From Streptomyces nojiriensis (lineage in GTDB: Bacteria; Actinomycetota; Actinomycetes; Streptomycetales; Streptomycetaceae): DNA of 64,000 bases. Where the stretch lies: positions 992,001-1,056,000 of the forward strand of contig NZ_CP071139.1 in NCBI RefSeq assembly GCF_017639205.1. Reading direction: 5' to 3'. A model generated the notes under the pieces. That model worked only from the letters and a program-made list of their open reading frames with translations, was not told where the DNA came from and ran no database searches. This document shows positions 63,885-64,000 of the stretch, piece after piece (position 1 is the first letter of the stretch; each line of letters begins with the position of its first letter). Position numbers and translations under genes: made by a program.

Positions 63885-64000
63885 CCCGCAGGCCGATCCC
63901 GGGCGCCGTGCCTGGGTGGCCTGCCCGAAGTGTGCGGACGCGCGCGGCTGCGAACCCTGCGAGCAGCGGCGTACCTGCTCCACGCACTGGCGCTACCTGC
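63871..64000 (+). CDS. Cys-rich protein, N-terminal part (cut by window end)
   Basis: GTG at 63871. The visible 43 residues contain CPKCADARGCEPCEQRRTCSTHWRYL, five Cys and one His in spacing that suggests a zinc-binding domain. It overlaps the preceding gene, so it is probably co-translated. The family cannot be told from this part. Confidence 0.6.
   Translation, partial: MLPLDPQADPGRRAWVACPKCADARGCEPCEQRRTCSTHWRYL

Overview
The window is very GC-rich (strong G/C at third codon positions), with GTG/ATG starts behind GGAGG-type ribosome binding sites, and its gene families are typical of Streptomyces: DUF2252, DUF6325/SHOCT, GAP family, HelR behind a rifamycin-associated element, F420-type reductase, DHA2 exporters, STAND ATPase. 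I read it as an accessory, probably arm-like, part of a Streptomyces or close-relative chromosome. No rRNA, tRNA, CRISPR array, prophage or replication origin was seen.

Layout. 0.1-1.5 kb: a truncated alanyl-tRNA synthetase homologue with a one-base frameshift, preceded by what looks like a leaderless, Ala-rich leader peptide. 1.5-3.9 kb: an island bounded by two deletion remnants of one IS701-type element, holding a cut-off XRE regulator, a lipoprotein and a cut-off membrane protein. 3.9-8.6 kb: RibD-like reductase, GNAT-DUF2716 fusion, HPP membrane protein, DUF4097 protein and serine hydrolase. 9.2-16.8 kb: a plus-strand run of cytochrome P450, two small NTF2/SRPBCC-fold proteins, STAND ATPase, DHA2 exporter and carotenoid-cleavage-type oxygenase, with short tandem repeats in several leaders; it could be a small natural-product cluster. 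16.9-20.2 kb: a coupled peptidase/permease operon. 20.3-24.1 kb: redox and hydrolase genes, including a TetR gene divergent from an NTF2/NmrA pair across two 17-bp operators.

24.2-33.2 kb is the most distinctive part: F420-type reductase, ACC-deaminase-like PLP enzyme, SDR, membrane glycosyltransferase, FkbM methyltransferase, CPBP protease, an alpha/beta hydrolase with an Asp at the nucleophile position, a KAS III enzyme and a BtaA-like (DUF3419) aminocarboxypropyl transferase. I recognise no described pathway with this combination. An lspA paralogue, a LysR/decarboxylase pair and a frameshifted solute-binding protein follow between two full copies of a 160-bp inverted-repeat element (33.66 and 38.53 kb). 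38.7-48.5 kb holds stress-type genes ending in RAE-helR. 48.5-54.9 kb has an envelope-type operon, a two-component system, and a junction where two divergent genes have both lost their 5' ends. 54.9-58.5 kb is full of IS5-like remnants around an HxlR/hydrolase pair. 58.5-64 kb: LysR, cupin, lipoprotein, a frameshifted epimerase, a DD-peptidase-like serine hydrolase and two small genes, the last cut by the window end.

Two themes recur. Mobile elements sit at CTAG tetranucleotides, several of which are the TAG stop codons of intact genes. Three otherwise well-preserved genes (AlaRS-like, solute-binding protein, epimerase) each carry a single-base frameshift, which could be real decay or residual sequence error.
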